Below are positions 12,005 through 22,763 of a DNA stretch of 64,000 nucleotides, in pieces (the first letter of the stretch is position 1; every line of letters starts with the position of its first letter). The notes beneath the pieces are model-generated. The model saw only the letters and a program-made list of their open reading frames with translations, ran no database searches and was not told where the DNA came from. Source of the stretch: Schizophyllum amplum (taxonomy: Eukaryota; Basidiomycota; Agaricomycetes; Agaricales; Schizophyllaceae); NCBI GenBank assembly GCA_007026445.1, contig VDMD01000020.1, positions 124,001-188,000 of the forward strand, in the 5' to 3' direction. The position numbers and the translations under genes are program-made.

Positions 12005-12462
12005 CACCACCTGTACACGAACATGTGTATCTACAGTACGACGCGTACGACAACTGCGAATCATTGTAGAAGTTGAATTCCATGCGCACAAGTTGTTGGC
12101 TGCATGCCGAGGTGTGGTGTGGAAGGGGCGCTGAAATTTCAAGTAAACTCAACGGTCCACATTCAGCACACCAGTAAGCATCCTGACTCTGGGGATGGTC
12201 GTCGCGCGATGAAGGATAATTACAAGACATACGATCGCGAGTTTGCCTTGAACAGACCAAGTCACACTACCAAATAGACAGAAGGAACCAGGCTATCGAC
12301 GACTGTGCATACGCTGTATGTATGCATTGTACATGTTGCTTGCTTGTTTATGCGACGTGGATACATGTATCTAAAGAGTCCCGAACGTAACGCTGAACAT
12401 GATCATACACTCTATTCCACCTTCCGAGAATACTGCTTGCAAGTCCGAATCTAGTATATCGC
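12005..12462. other. Convergent intergenic spacer
   Basis: This 458 bp lies between the stops of the second Zn2Cys6 factor (plus) and GDB1 (minus). It probably contains both 3' untranslated regions. Nothing else is recognisable. Confidence 0.5.
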
Positions 12463-15400
12463 CTACAGGTTCTGTACGTCCCGAGCGGCCTGAAGAGCGT
12501 CCAGAAGCGTGGACGCAGACCATGCTTGCGACCTGCACGAATCGTGGCAATACGTTCCGTTCTCGTTGGTCAGCTCGGGGATACCAGCCCAAGGATCGCT
12601 CTTGATGTGGCTGCGCGGCGTCAGCAGGGCGTTGTACATGTAGTGCAAGGTCTCGGTGATATCCTGAAGAGAATGAGCAAGCAGGCTGAACAGGAAGGCA
12701 AAACGCTCACATCTTTGCCGGCGCCGACCCGACTATCGAAGTCGAGGTAAGCGCGCAGGAAGTAGCCCAAAGGCCAACCCCACTCGGGACCCTGTGCAGT
12801 TGTCAGAGCGCAACCTGTGGCATAAATTGGCCGACGTACGCAATGATAGTTCAGGCCCTTGGCAATGGCCGCATCCGTGGAATCGTTTGAGTTGTCGTAG
12901 TTGGGGCGGTATTGCATGTCTGCCGGGTCGAGAGTCTTCATGCCGAGCGGCGCACGCAGTACTTTGTCCGCAATGTTCAAAGCGCCCAGTGCATGATGAG
13001 GATCGAACAGTTCCGGAGCGACCGTCATGGCGATAGGGAAGTTGGGGCGTAGTTGGTAGTCGGACCACTCGCGACCGGGGCCCGAGCCATAGACGTCCTT
13101 ATAGATACCACGGCGGTTGACCAGAGACGACTTGACCTCATACTGGCTGTCCTCAGAAGGGTCTGAAGACGATATGAGTGGTGACTCTCGCACAATTCAG
13201 TCGACACGCACCGGTAGGAATGTAATAGCACTTCTCAAACGATGCCTGGATCAAGTCCGACCATGCTTTGTACGTGACAGTGGTCTTCTTGCCGTCGACT
13301 GAGGAAATAGTCAGCGAAAACGCGGACAGAGAACGATGAGTACATACTCGTAGCTTCGACGCCGTTGAAAGGGAACTTGCCACTAGCAGACAACTTCGCA
13401 ACCCAGCGCAAAGTGCTCTTCAGCAACCCGGTGATTTCGACCGGCGCCCCGTCGCGAGGAGTACCCGGTTTTCCCTTCGTCCCGGCACGCTCTGACTCGC
13501 CCATCTTGTCCATCCAAGTACCGCAGTTGAACTCGTTCCCACCAAAGATCAGACCGGTGTTCCAGTCGACGTCGATGTCGATGTTGAAGCCTCCGTCCTT
13601 CATTTGCATGTCGAGATTAGGACCAGCGTTGTACTCGCGGAAGTGTATCCCTTCCGCGTGACGCTGCAGGATCTCCTGGATGATCTCGGCGACCGTGCTG
13701 GAGTAGGCGTAGGCGCCGGGATCGTTCCACGGTACCCAGGTGTCGTCCTTTGGGAAGCGACGTTTCACGTTGTCGGAAAGAAGGGAGAGACCGTCAGGGG
13801 CCATGTTAACGTAGTCTTGGATGTTTTGAAGCATCCACCAAGGCGAGTCGCGTGAGTTGTACCTGCAAAACTGTCAGATGAATAATCGGCAACGAAAGAC
13901 TCGAGGCGTACCGAGGCGTACGAACGGAGTCCAGGAGATTCGGGATGAGTCCATGCTTGAGTGTCGACGCGAATGTAAGGATATGGTTCCTGGCGCCCTC
14001 GAAGTTGCCGGTAGTAAGGAAGAGTCCGCGAAGCGATATGAAGACATCGCGGCCCCAGCATCTCGCCCATCCGGCAGCGAAGTGTGGAAGCCCTGCAGCC
14101 AGAGACGGCGTCGGTCGTCCAGGGTCCAAGGACGCGGACTTAACCAGACCGTGCATTTGGATGGCGCACATGCTGAGATCATGAGTCAGGTCATGACCTG
14201 AGGATACGAACTCTGAAGATTGCTCCAGAACCGAGCGTCGCGCGGCCTTGTATGCGGCTGATATCACGAGCGCAAAGTACTTCGGCCGTAGGTGAGGGGG
14301 AACGCCGGTCTTGATACGTTCAAATCGTTCCTTGAACCAGTTCGCCGGTTTCTCCAGGTTAGGCAGCATCTCGCATTGTCTGTTCGAGAGTCAGCTCACG
14401 AATATAGGCCACAGGACGTACTCACCTGAAGAGGCGTTCGCTAACGTAATCCAGCGCCCACGAGCCCTCACGAAGATGTCCGCACAGAGGGTGGCCAAGG
14501 TCGTTATACATCATGATATGCCGGAGCGGGTGCATCCAACCTTCCAGGCCGCAGTAGGTCATGTCGCCAAGGTTGGGCACTTTGTATGCGCCGAAGAGGC
14601 CGTCTGTCGCGTCCCGCTCCTCGCCATCCGCGCGGTGCAGAATCACGTTGAGCTCGATGAGGTTGAGGGCGTCGAAAGTCTCCGCTGCGCCCGAGGTGCA
14701 GAATGCATCCAGCGTAGAATCGTACTTCTGCAGCTGAGTCTCGAAGACCATGACACTGCCGGGAGGGAAGAAGTCCGGGACGACGATCTCAGAATACGGC
14801 CCCTCGTGGTCGAGTCCCTGGGGCATGGCGACTGGATCCATCTCGATGAGCTTGCCCGGCAGTCCATGCAAAGTGCTGGAATCCGCCTCGTGATCGACGG
14901 GGGAGATCTCGATCGTGGAACCCATGATGAACTTCGTGCGTTGACGGCGAAGTTTGATAGGTGAGACTGAGAACAAACGAATGAGCGATGGAGACAGCAG
15001 CACGATGACTGAGCGTACTTTGACCACGGTCCTTGCTTCCCTTGCTGAAGGCCGTGTGAGCGACGAGCAGGTAGCCCTTCTGGGTTCCGGGCTGCACGCG
15101 ATGAAGGACGATATACTGCCCAGATTGTCAGACACACACGAGGCACGGTCAACGAAGAGGATAACGCACGTCGTTCTCCTGGTGTACGTGTCCCTCCACG
15201 TAGCCGCCAAGCATCATCTCCATATGCAGCGAGTTGAGCACGCGCTTAACCCGAGCACATCCGCTGTGCTCCCCAAGACCGGTCACCTCGTACTTGCGAC
15301 TTTCGCCCACCAGGTTCAGCAACTTCGGATAGAGATCGTCGAAGCCCTTCACCGAGCCGATAGCGCAGTGAGCGAAAGTGACCAGAGCGCCAGTCGACAG

Positions 15401-17938
15401 CGCGTCTTCCGGCGAACGTTTGTCCGATGGAGACTCGTTGTCGTGGGTGAGGTCGTAGAGCAGAGCATGAGGCATGGACCCGGTGAGCGGAGTGATGACG
15501 GCCTGCCGAATGGGTCCCTTGCCAGTAGGAGAAGGCACGTCTTCCTTGCTCGTCATGCAAGCGCCGTCCATAGAACCTGCGAAAAGTATGTCAGATAGTT
15601 GACGCTTGCTCACACGAGATGACTCGCCGATCGGTTTGCCGACGCCATGGCGATACAACAGCCGGCTCAGCTCCTTCGCATCCCAGCCGTTGTAACTCTC
15701 GCGGATGAGCGATTGACGCCGAGGCGTTTCACGAAGTGCAGGTCCATCTCCTCGCTCCCCGTGAACAGCTCCGCGCACACATACAGGTCAGGATTGACCA
15801 CTCTGGCGGAGTCTAGCATAGCCACACCAACATGCAAGGGAGTAGAGTGGCAGTTGTCAATTCTGAAGCCGTCGAAAGTGGATGCAAGGGACGTCACGTA
15901 AGCCGTCATGTGCTTCCAAAGCCATGGATTTGAGGAGGGGCCGTCGCCGTAACGGAGTTTGACGCAGTCACCCCATACGATCACCTCGCGACGGAGGTAG
16001 GCTTTGGAGGGCAGGAGTGCAAAGTTCTGCAGGGGATCGGCGTTCCATATCCACCCATTGTTCGCAACCGAGTACTTGAGCGGATCGGACCCGACGTGAG
16101 GATCGATACGGGTGAAGTATACCTCGACGAGAGGTGAACTGGATACTTATATGAGTATGACTGCGGCAAAAACTGGATACACTCACTCTTTCGTGATCTT
16201 GCCCATTTTCGGACCATGCTCGTCCAGCCTCGTGTAGTTGAGTCTGTTGCGGATGTTGTCCACGGCGGCCTTGACGTCGGCTTCCCACTCTTGGTACAGA
16301 GGAACGTTGAATACGTCGACGACCTTCGCCCAGGCGTCCGCCAAAGCGTTCGCATCGGAGAGGTCGACGAAGGCAGCCTTGACTATGCCCGCCGCGACGG
16401 CGCCGTCCACGTTGACGCCGTAACGAGACGCGTACTGAGATAGACCGTTGACTTTGCCTGATGCGCGAACAATCTCAGCCAATTCGACAACGGATTTGTG
16501 AGCGATATCGGGGCCCGTCCATGTCTCCACCTTCCCGCTAGACAGAGCATTCGCGACAGCCTCCCGTTCGCGCGTGGCGTCGAGAACGTAGTATTGCCAA
16601 AGGGACAAGTCCTTCACGACTCCATCGAACGCGTTCATCAGCACATCCACGTCCTGAGCGGAGTTGACCATTGTAGGCATATTGCGCGACTCGAGGGTCG
16701 CGGAGAATTCGACCATGGCGCTGTCGATGTCGAGAGCAGGGGTCAGGTGGGGCGTATTGGCGGGGCTGAAGCCTATCGAATAGTCAGTTATACGCGATTA
16801 CAACGGTCAATGAGCGCTCACCAGCTTCGGGATGATCAGCTAGCCACGGGCTGTTGTTCGCCGTATGGTTGAGAACAACGTCCGTGAGACTGAGTAGGCC
16901 GTATTCATCGCGGGCGACCTTCAGTACCTCCTCAACTTTGGCCTTGCCACCATCGGAAGGCGCCTTCGCGCTGCCGAAGAGATCAAGGTCGTACGAAAGC
17001 TGGTCTTTGATCGAGTAGGGACTGTTGCTTTCGCCTCGAGCTTGCAGCGGTGTGTAGTGCAGCATCGTATATCCACGGTCCTTGGCTTCCTCGAAGTGTG
17101 CGCGCCACTCGCTCATGGGACCCATCCACTTGGACACGACCGTCAGGATGGAGAGCGCGTCGAGAGGAAGGTTGACGTAGTTCGACTGTATTACGCCTCC
17201 TTTGGACGGGGGCAGAGCCTCGAGGTCTTTCGACAGTATGGATGACCGAGCCTTCGCGCGAAGAGCGGGGTCCACGTTGAAGTACCCCTCCGGGCCCTTG
17301 ATGCGCTTGCCAGCTTCCTCGCCGTCGTATTCGACCCAGAAAACAAATGCACCGGCATGAGAGATGGGGAGGTCTATCTGGATGGGCTTGGATAGTACCG
17401 TGGGGAGTCTATAGCGCATTCAGTCAGATAGTGAGCGCATATATGCGGAAAGAGCGACGTACTTCCTCTCCGCGAACTGGTCTCTGTTAAACTTTCCACC
17501 GTCAAGCGGGAAATTCGTCTTGAAGACGCCGTTACGAGACGCCGGCATGCCGGCATCAATGGAGACGCGCAGGATGTATGGGACATATGCTGGCGGAAGG
17601 CGAATGTACTGTGAAGATCGAGTATCAGCAAAGGCGACGCGTCTTTTTGGGAATGCGAGACGCACCGAACGATCCTTGCTTGGGCCTCCATCGACATCGA
17701 GCTTAAGCTCATAAACGCGAAGCGGTGCCTCATCTGAGCCGACAGCAGATTGGAAGAAATCGAGACCCTCATCGGCGGGTGTCTTTGGCGTGATTGGCGT
17801 AACTGGACTCGACGACGCCGACGCTGACTTCTGCACTTTCGACGTAGGAATTGAGACGGTCGGCTTGCCGTTGCCGTTCCGGCGGTTCTTGGGCATCTTG
17901 AAGGAGTTTCCTGGCAAAGTACTCGCCGACGATGGCAA
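12463..17938 (-). CDS. GDB1: Glycogen debranching enzyme (4-alpha-glucanotransferase / amylo-alpha-1,6-glucosidase)
   Basis: A large protein, probably over 1500 residues after splicing, starting [13 protein letters not shown] (a second in-frame Met, MPKNRRNG, lies 14 codons on). The N-terminal half is a GH13-type transferase. Visible motifs are [17 protein letters not shown] (region I), [15 protein letters not shown] (region II, with the nucleophile Asp) and [14 protein letters not shown] (region III, with the acid/base Glu). The C-terminal half is the GH133 glucosidase, with [35 protein letters not shown] and [11 protein letters not shown] containing the expected catalytic acid. The C-terminus is [11 protein letters not shown]. 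This bifunctional cytosolic enzyme transfers maltooligosaccharide stubs and then hydrolyses the alpha-1,6 branch point. At least ten short introns interrupt it. No truncation is visible. Confidence 0.93.
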
Positions 17939-18311
17939 GCTTGCGAAGGGAAAGTTGAGAGCAGAACGCGCGACCTAGGCCCGTGCGTTATATAGCGGCC
18001 GATCCTGGTGATCGCGTCTCTCTGACGTCAAGATGGAAGCCGTGACATACCCCTCAGTACATCCCCGCATTTTCCTTTTTTGGCTGCAAAGGCGCCGTTT
18101 ATGGAAGCCTTTGTGGGAGAAACTGACCGGCGTTCACCCCACGGGGTCAAACTCACTTCTCGTTTTCAGCACATTTCATTCTGTAGCGTAGACAGGAATA
18201 TTTACACTGTAAACACGCCGGATGCATGTACAACATATGCACGCAGATAGAGAGCCTCGAACACAACGGGCGTCTGCGGGAAGATGCCCGGTGGATGCCC
18301 GTACGACTAAC
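17939..18311. promoter_or_regulatory. GDB1 promoter region with TATA-like box
   Basis: This 373 bp lies upstream of GDB1 (minus) and downstream of the stop of the GH93-like gene. Read on the minus strand, a TATATAA element lies at about 17988-17994, roughly 50 bp before the GDB1 ATG. The rest shows no coding potential. Confidence 0.45.
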
Positions 18312-19736
18312 CTACAATTGTATGACAGAGACTGTCACGCTATTGCTCTCCCCATTCAAGACCCCACCACCTGCAATCATGACTTGACCGGCATCGGGCA
18401 TGGCCATAACGAAACGCGTGTACTGATTTGAGCTGTCCGTCTCTCGATACTCCCACTTGCTGTCCGGCGCGGCAAGCTCAGTGTTCAGAAACACGCCGCC
18501 CAGGTTGCTGCCACTGACAACAATGGTGCCGTTAGGGTTGTCGGCGGGGTAAGGCGTCCATGTCACGGTAGGGGAACCGACGGGATAGGTCCCATCAATG
18601 CCGTCGACAAGGTATGCAGGAGCGTCTATCCAGCTCAAGCTGATCCCGAGGCATGTCAGCACACGAATGGCAACCCCTCGAGAATGAGATCACGTACGGG
18701 TCGGACGAAAGCCTGTAGTAGACCGCAAATGACGCTTCGGGCGCACCGTACCACTCGTAAGTATATATGAACTGTCCGTTCGGAAGAGCGGCGATGATGG
18801 GCATGCCCGGTCGGTCATCGTATACGTCGTAAGCCACATCATCCACGACGTCGCCCCAGTTGACCAGGTCGGACGATACCTGGTGACTGTAAACACAAGT
18901 CAGGTGTTGACCGAACATCCAGGATGACGGAGGCGACGTACACAATCTTCTGGCCATGAGCAGGGTCTCGTTGGTCTGAATAGTACACAACAATCTGGTG
19001 TTGCCAAGTGAAGATGAAAGGCTCCCAAACGGGCGTTTCACCTGCAAGTTTATCAAGCAATTGTCCGCCCTAATTCTCAATGTCAGCGTACCGTTATTGG
19101 GTAAAGCTACACCTCCAGCAGCAATGTGGCTGACGAACTCCCAGGTAAGCCCCTGATCGCGGCTGGCGTACATCTCGATTTGAGTGTTGCTGAGGTTGGT
19201 TGGGATGGCACTGCCGGACAAAAGAATAGTCCCAGCCTAACATAGTATAGCTGGTCAGACCACATAGGGTAAAGCAAAAGCGGATGCACGCACCTCATAG
19301 TCACCTATTTGCTCTTGAAGCTCGTATAAGAACGGTTGATAGCGGAGGCCCCAGCCCATCACTTACGTCGACATCAGTAGAGGGCAAAGAAGTAGATCAA
19401 ATGAGACACACCTTGGTCAGTGCAGTTAGAGATGTGCTCCCACGTCAAACCCAAGTCCGTCGACCGGTAGATGGGGAAGTACACCAATAAGTCGTCATCC
19501 TCCTCCGGACTGTAGTTCTCCCAGGTCGCATACAGTGTCTGTTGATCAGACAAAGCCATAGTGCGCGCGTAAAGCGTGCGCGGGACAATGTACTTGCCGG
19601 GAGGGTCGAACACGACTACGTTGGAGTACGGTTCGACGACGCGCTTCTGCGCCAAGGCAGGAAGGTCATCGAAGCTTGTAGGCGCACCTACGGAGAGGGC
19701 GACCTGCAGCAAGGAGGATACTAGTACGGAGAGCAT
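18312..19736 (-). CDS. Secreted Asp-box (BNR) glycosidase, GH93-like
   Basis: The ATG at 19736 gives MLSVLVSSLLQVALSVGA, a typical signal peptide with cleavage probably before PTSFDD. The mature protein shows Asp-box motifs (STDLGLTWEHISN, SRDQGLTWEFVSH), typical of six-bladed sialidase-fold beta-propellers. It also carries VVYYSDQRDPAHGQKIV, SSDLVNWGDVVDDVAYD and DDRPGMPIIAALPNG, the blocks I associate with GH93 exo-1,5-alpha-arabinanases. The C-terminus is TRFVMAMPDAGQVMIAGG...VIQL. Several introns split it. It would act outside the cell, plausibly on arabinan side chains of plant pectin; substrate is inferred from family resemblance only. A generic sialidase-superfamily enzyme of other specificity is the alternative. 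Confidence 0.72.
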
Positions 19737-19775
19737 GATGAAGGGCTGCACATTGACAACAAAACGTACGCCGTA

Positions 19776-19790
19776 CCTTATATATAATAC
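19776..19790 (-). promoter_or_regulatory. TATA box of the GH93-like gene
   Basis: An A/T run reading TTATATATAA (19778-19787) lies about 45 bp upstream of the ATG at 19736, the usual TATA position for a regulated secreted-enzyme gene. Placement relative to the transcription start is inferred. Confidence 0.55.
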
Positions 19791-20205
19791 ATATCGATCG
19801 CCCCCACCTCTACAGGCGGACCGATCTCCCACACCCTCTGACTCTTGGCCGGAAGAACGCGACGACCTAGACATCAGCTGACAGGAACAAAGAGAGCGAC
19901 CGTGCGGTGGGAGGGTCAGCCGGCTTCGGTTATCGCCAGATCCCCGGGAGTGAGCAACCTTGGCCGTGCGTAATTAGCTGACGCCCCGACCGGGCGCCAT
20001 GACCGTAGCACGAGGAGTAACTTGGGCATGATTCGCACCGCGTCGACGAGGTCAACAATCTCGCTCACCTTGCGCTCCCCTCAAGTCTTGTTGAATCAAT
20101 TGTGCTTAGACGCTGAACCCATGCGTATTGCTGCCTATTATACAAACTGAAGTATTCTATTGACCTGAGGAAAGACTCAGAAGTCGTTCGCTGAGAAATG
20201 TGTCG
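19791..20205. other. Upstream region of the GH93-like gene
   Basis: About 415 bp between the TATA box of the GH93-like gene and the stop of the makorin-like gene. It should contain upstream promoter sequence and the 3' untranslated region of the neighbour. I see no gene or repeat. Confidence 0.4.
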
Positions 20206-22054
20206 TTACATACGACCGATGTAAGACCTCGCTTGGCTCGATTCGGACCCGGAATAAACGATTCCTCCTTGACCATTGGTAACAAATTCTGTCGGGAGCG
20301 GTGGCGATGAGGCCGATGCGCGAGATGGCGCAGCTTGACCGGAGGTGGAAGTCGACCGTCCAGAGATGGGCTCGAGGGGAGGCATCGAGTCGTCCGACTC
20401 TAGGGCAGCCATCGCGTCCACAGGCTCCAAAGGAGGCATATCATCTTCGGAGTCCGAGTCCGCTTGACGTGCATGTCTTTGTCCCCCTCCGTGGCTGCGC
20501 GCGACGCTTGTGCTAAAACGGCTCGTCGGTGGGCTACCAGATGCAGCCGATGATGGCGCTGTAGCGTAGTCCGAGGATTCAGAGGATCGACCACTCGCAA
20601 CTTGGCCCCAAGGAGAGGGAAACCGCTCTGACGTTCGGGGAGCATCGTGCCCCCCGCGCGACACTTCTTCGTCGTCACCGCTCTCCGAGTCGGTGCCATC
20701 ATCCTCGGATTCACTGCTGTTGGAAACGCTCTGAAGCTCAGGCATGGAATCGCTGTCGTCTGCATCCTCTTGCGGGGCACGACGCGGTGTCGACGACGAG
20801 GCTGCAGTCTCGCGCAGCGTACGTGGCTGAGTCGCAGGATTGCGAGGCCGCGGCGCTGTCTGCCGGGGTCTGCGCCTAGTAGCGCCGGCGAGCTACGGTG
20901 GGATATGAGTCCAGCTTGCTGATGCCACAAAAGATCAGATCAACTTACCAAATTCCCGACCTCTACATCGAATCCACCGCCAGGCGTGCCGGTCACATTG
21001 AGGTCCCATTCCGCCGCGGCAATTGTCTCGGAGATGGCAGGCTGCAGTCGACCTAGGTCGCTGCCGAACATAACATTGCCCAGTCGTTGTACACCCGCAC
21101 GCAGTGCTTGGATAGCAGCCGGACCAGTTCCATCGAGCGATTGTAGGGAGGATCTTGCAGTATTTCGTCCAGGATATCCAGCGAGCTCGTGAAGAAGTTG
21201 CCGTCCATGACGGGTGTCTGAGCAAAGGGAAAGATGTTGCGATGTGTGTGCGAGCGGCCCATTGCGCCTTCAGAGAATATGTAAGGTGTGCCGTCATCGT
21301 TAAGGTGTTGATAGAAGCAGTCCCGACCGAAAGGACAGAAAAGGCGCCCCCGAGCTTTGGAAGACTGGAAATGGCTGAAGGAATGTTAGAGACGCCCGCA
21401 TAATTCTGCGTTTTGACACTCACACGCAGGGTATCCTCGCCATGCTCTCCTTGTATGCCTGTATAACTTCGTCCTTCGCGGGATCTCCGTGTTTAATGAA
21501 GACAGATGATGGTGTTATGAACGCCGATTTCGACCTGCACATGGGACACTTCTTGTGTACGCCCGATTCCACAACGTCAATTGACTTCCCGGCGGTACTG
21601 CGCCATTGACGGAGGCATGACAAGCAGAAGACATGGCTGCAGCCACCTATGAAGCGTCAGATCACGGTGCCACTACAGATGAGAACATGCGACTGACCTA
21701 GTAGACCATAGGTTGTGGGCTTCTCGAAGCATATACAGCACTGATCATCCTCCACATCTTCTAATGTCGCACGGCTTGATGAAACTTCGGACTGGACATG
21801 CCTGAACCAACAGGAGTCTCCGCGATTACAATACCCTGCGAATCCATTAGAACAGATCATAAACGCAACTTCAGCGTACCCTTCGCAAAGAACCGGCACG
21901 TCTTGGAGGCGTCATAAGGCGTGAGTGTCGGCCCGTCTGTCGCGCCTGGCTCTCCGTGGAAAAACTTGCAGCGTGAACCGGCAAAGCAACCACGGGGCTC
22001 CTTGTAGTACTTGCACACACCCCGAGCCTTTGATGTCGAGGGCCGGTCGGACAT
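20206..22054 (-). CDS. Makorin-like CCCH zinc-finger / RING E3 ubiquitin ligase
   Basis: The protein starts MSDRPSTSKARGVCKYYKEP. CCCH finger 1 is CKYYKEPRGCFAGSRCKFFH (C-x8-C-x5-C-x3-H); finger 2 is CRFFAKG joined to YCNRGDSCWFRH. A C3HC4 RING follows: CCICFEKPTTYGLL, then the C-x-H-x2-C-x2-C part after an intron (HVFCLSCLRQW), closing with KKCPMCRSKS. A third CCCH finger (FCPFGRDCFYQHLNDDG) comes after the RING. Fingers-RING-finger is the makorin order. Downstream is a segment with MELVRLLSKHCVRVYNDW and a Ser/Asp/Glu-rich tail carrying two DDMPPLEP-type repeats, ending RSYIGRM. Predicted role: RNA-associated ubiquitin ligase. The long acidic tail is unlike animal makorins. Confidence 0.8.
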
Positions 22055-22763
22055 GAATGCCAGCTTCCAAATAAACGGTAGGTGCGATAGCGACTCCTCT
22101 GGAGGATGGAGAATGACTAGTTTGAGGAGAAGATGATGGTTGGAGGATGTCGATGTTCAGGATCATTGGCCAGCATTGTCAGCGACAACTCCCGGTTCCG
22201 GTCGGCCCGGATCACATGACTGACTTTACTTGAAGTTCAACTTACCACTGACCAGCAGCTGTCGAAGTACTGGTAACGATGAGGGGAAGCCCTTACAACG
22301 GCTTCAGTCCATGGGCCTGAAGACTCCTCTGCGTCTCACCTCAAGTGAGAAGACCAAGGCAAATGATGCCAAGTCCTACAGCGAAGGACGGCTGGCCTCA
22401 AATCCTTGCTCCTCGTTCTTTGGGAGTCTGTGGGAGATACTTAGCTTGGATATGGGTCGTGCGCGTGAATCTGGGTATCACTTCAGATCAGACGAGGTTC
22501 TCGATAGACCAGATTAGTTTCCAGGCGACGGGGCTGCAACTCGCGCCCAACAATGACTGCATAATCCTATGCTTGGGGTATCGTAAGTACTGTGCGAGAT
22601 ATGCTGTCCATGCCTACCGATAAATGAGTGAGGGCGTAAACTACATTTGATAGAGAAAGCAGAGTCAAATGAGAGCTTCGTGAGTGAAAGAACACAAGAA
22701 GAGATGACTAATATTTAAAACGGGGCGGTGCATAGTACAAGTAGGAAGCGGGAGCACAGGACG
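22055..22763. other. Intergenic region with promoter of the makorin-like gene
   Basis: These 709 bp lie between the makorin-like ATG and the stop of the LIM-RhoGAP gene, both minus. The 11-mer AAGTTCAACTT lies at 22233-22243, 179 bp upstream of the makorin-like start, identical to that between NOP4 and its neighbour. Short open frames here show no domain or codon pattern I can support. Confidence 0.45.
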
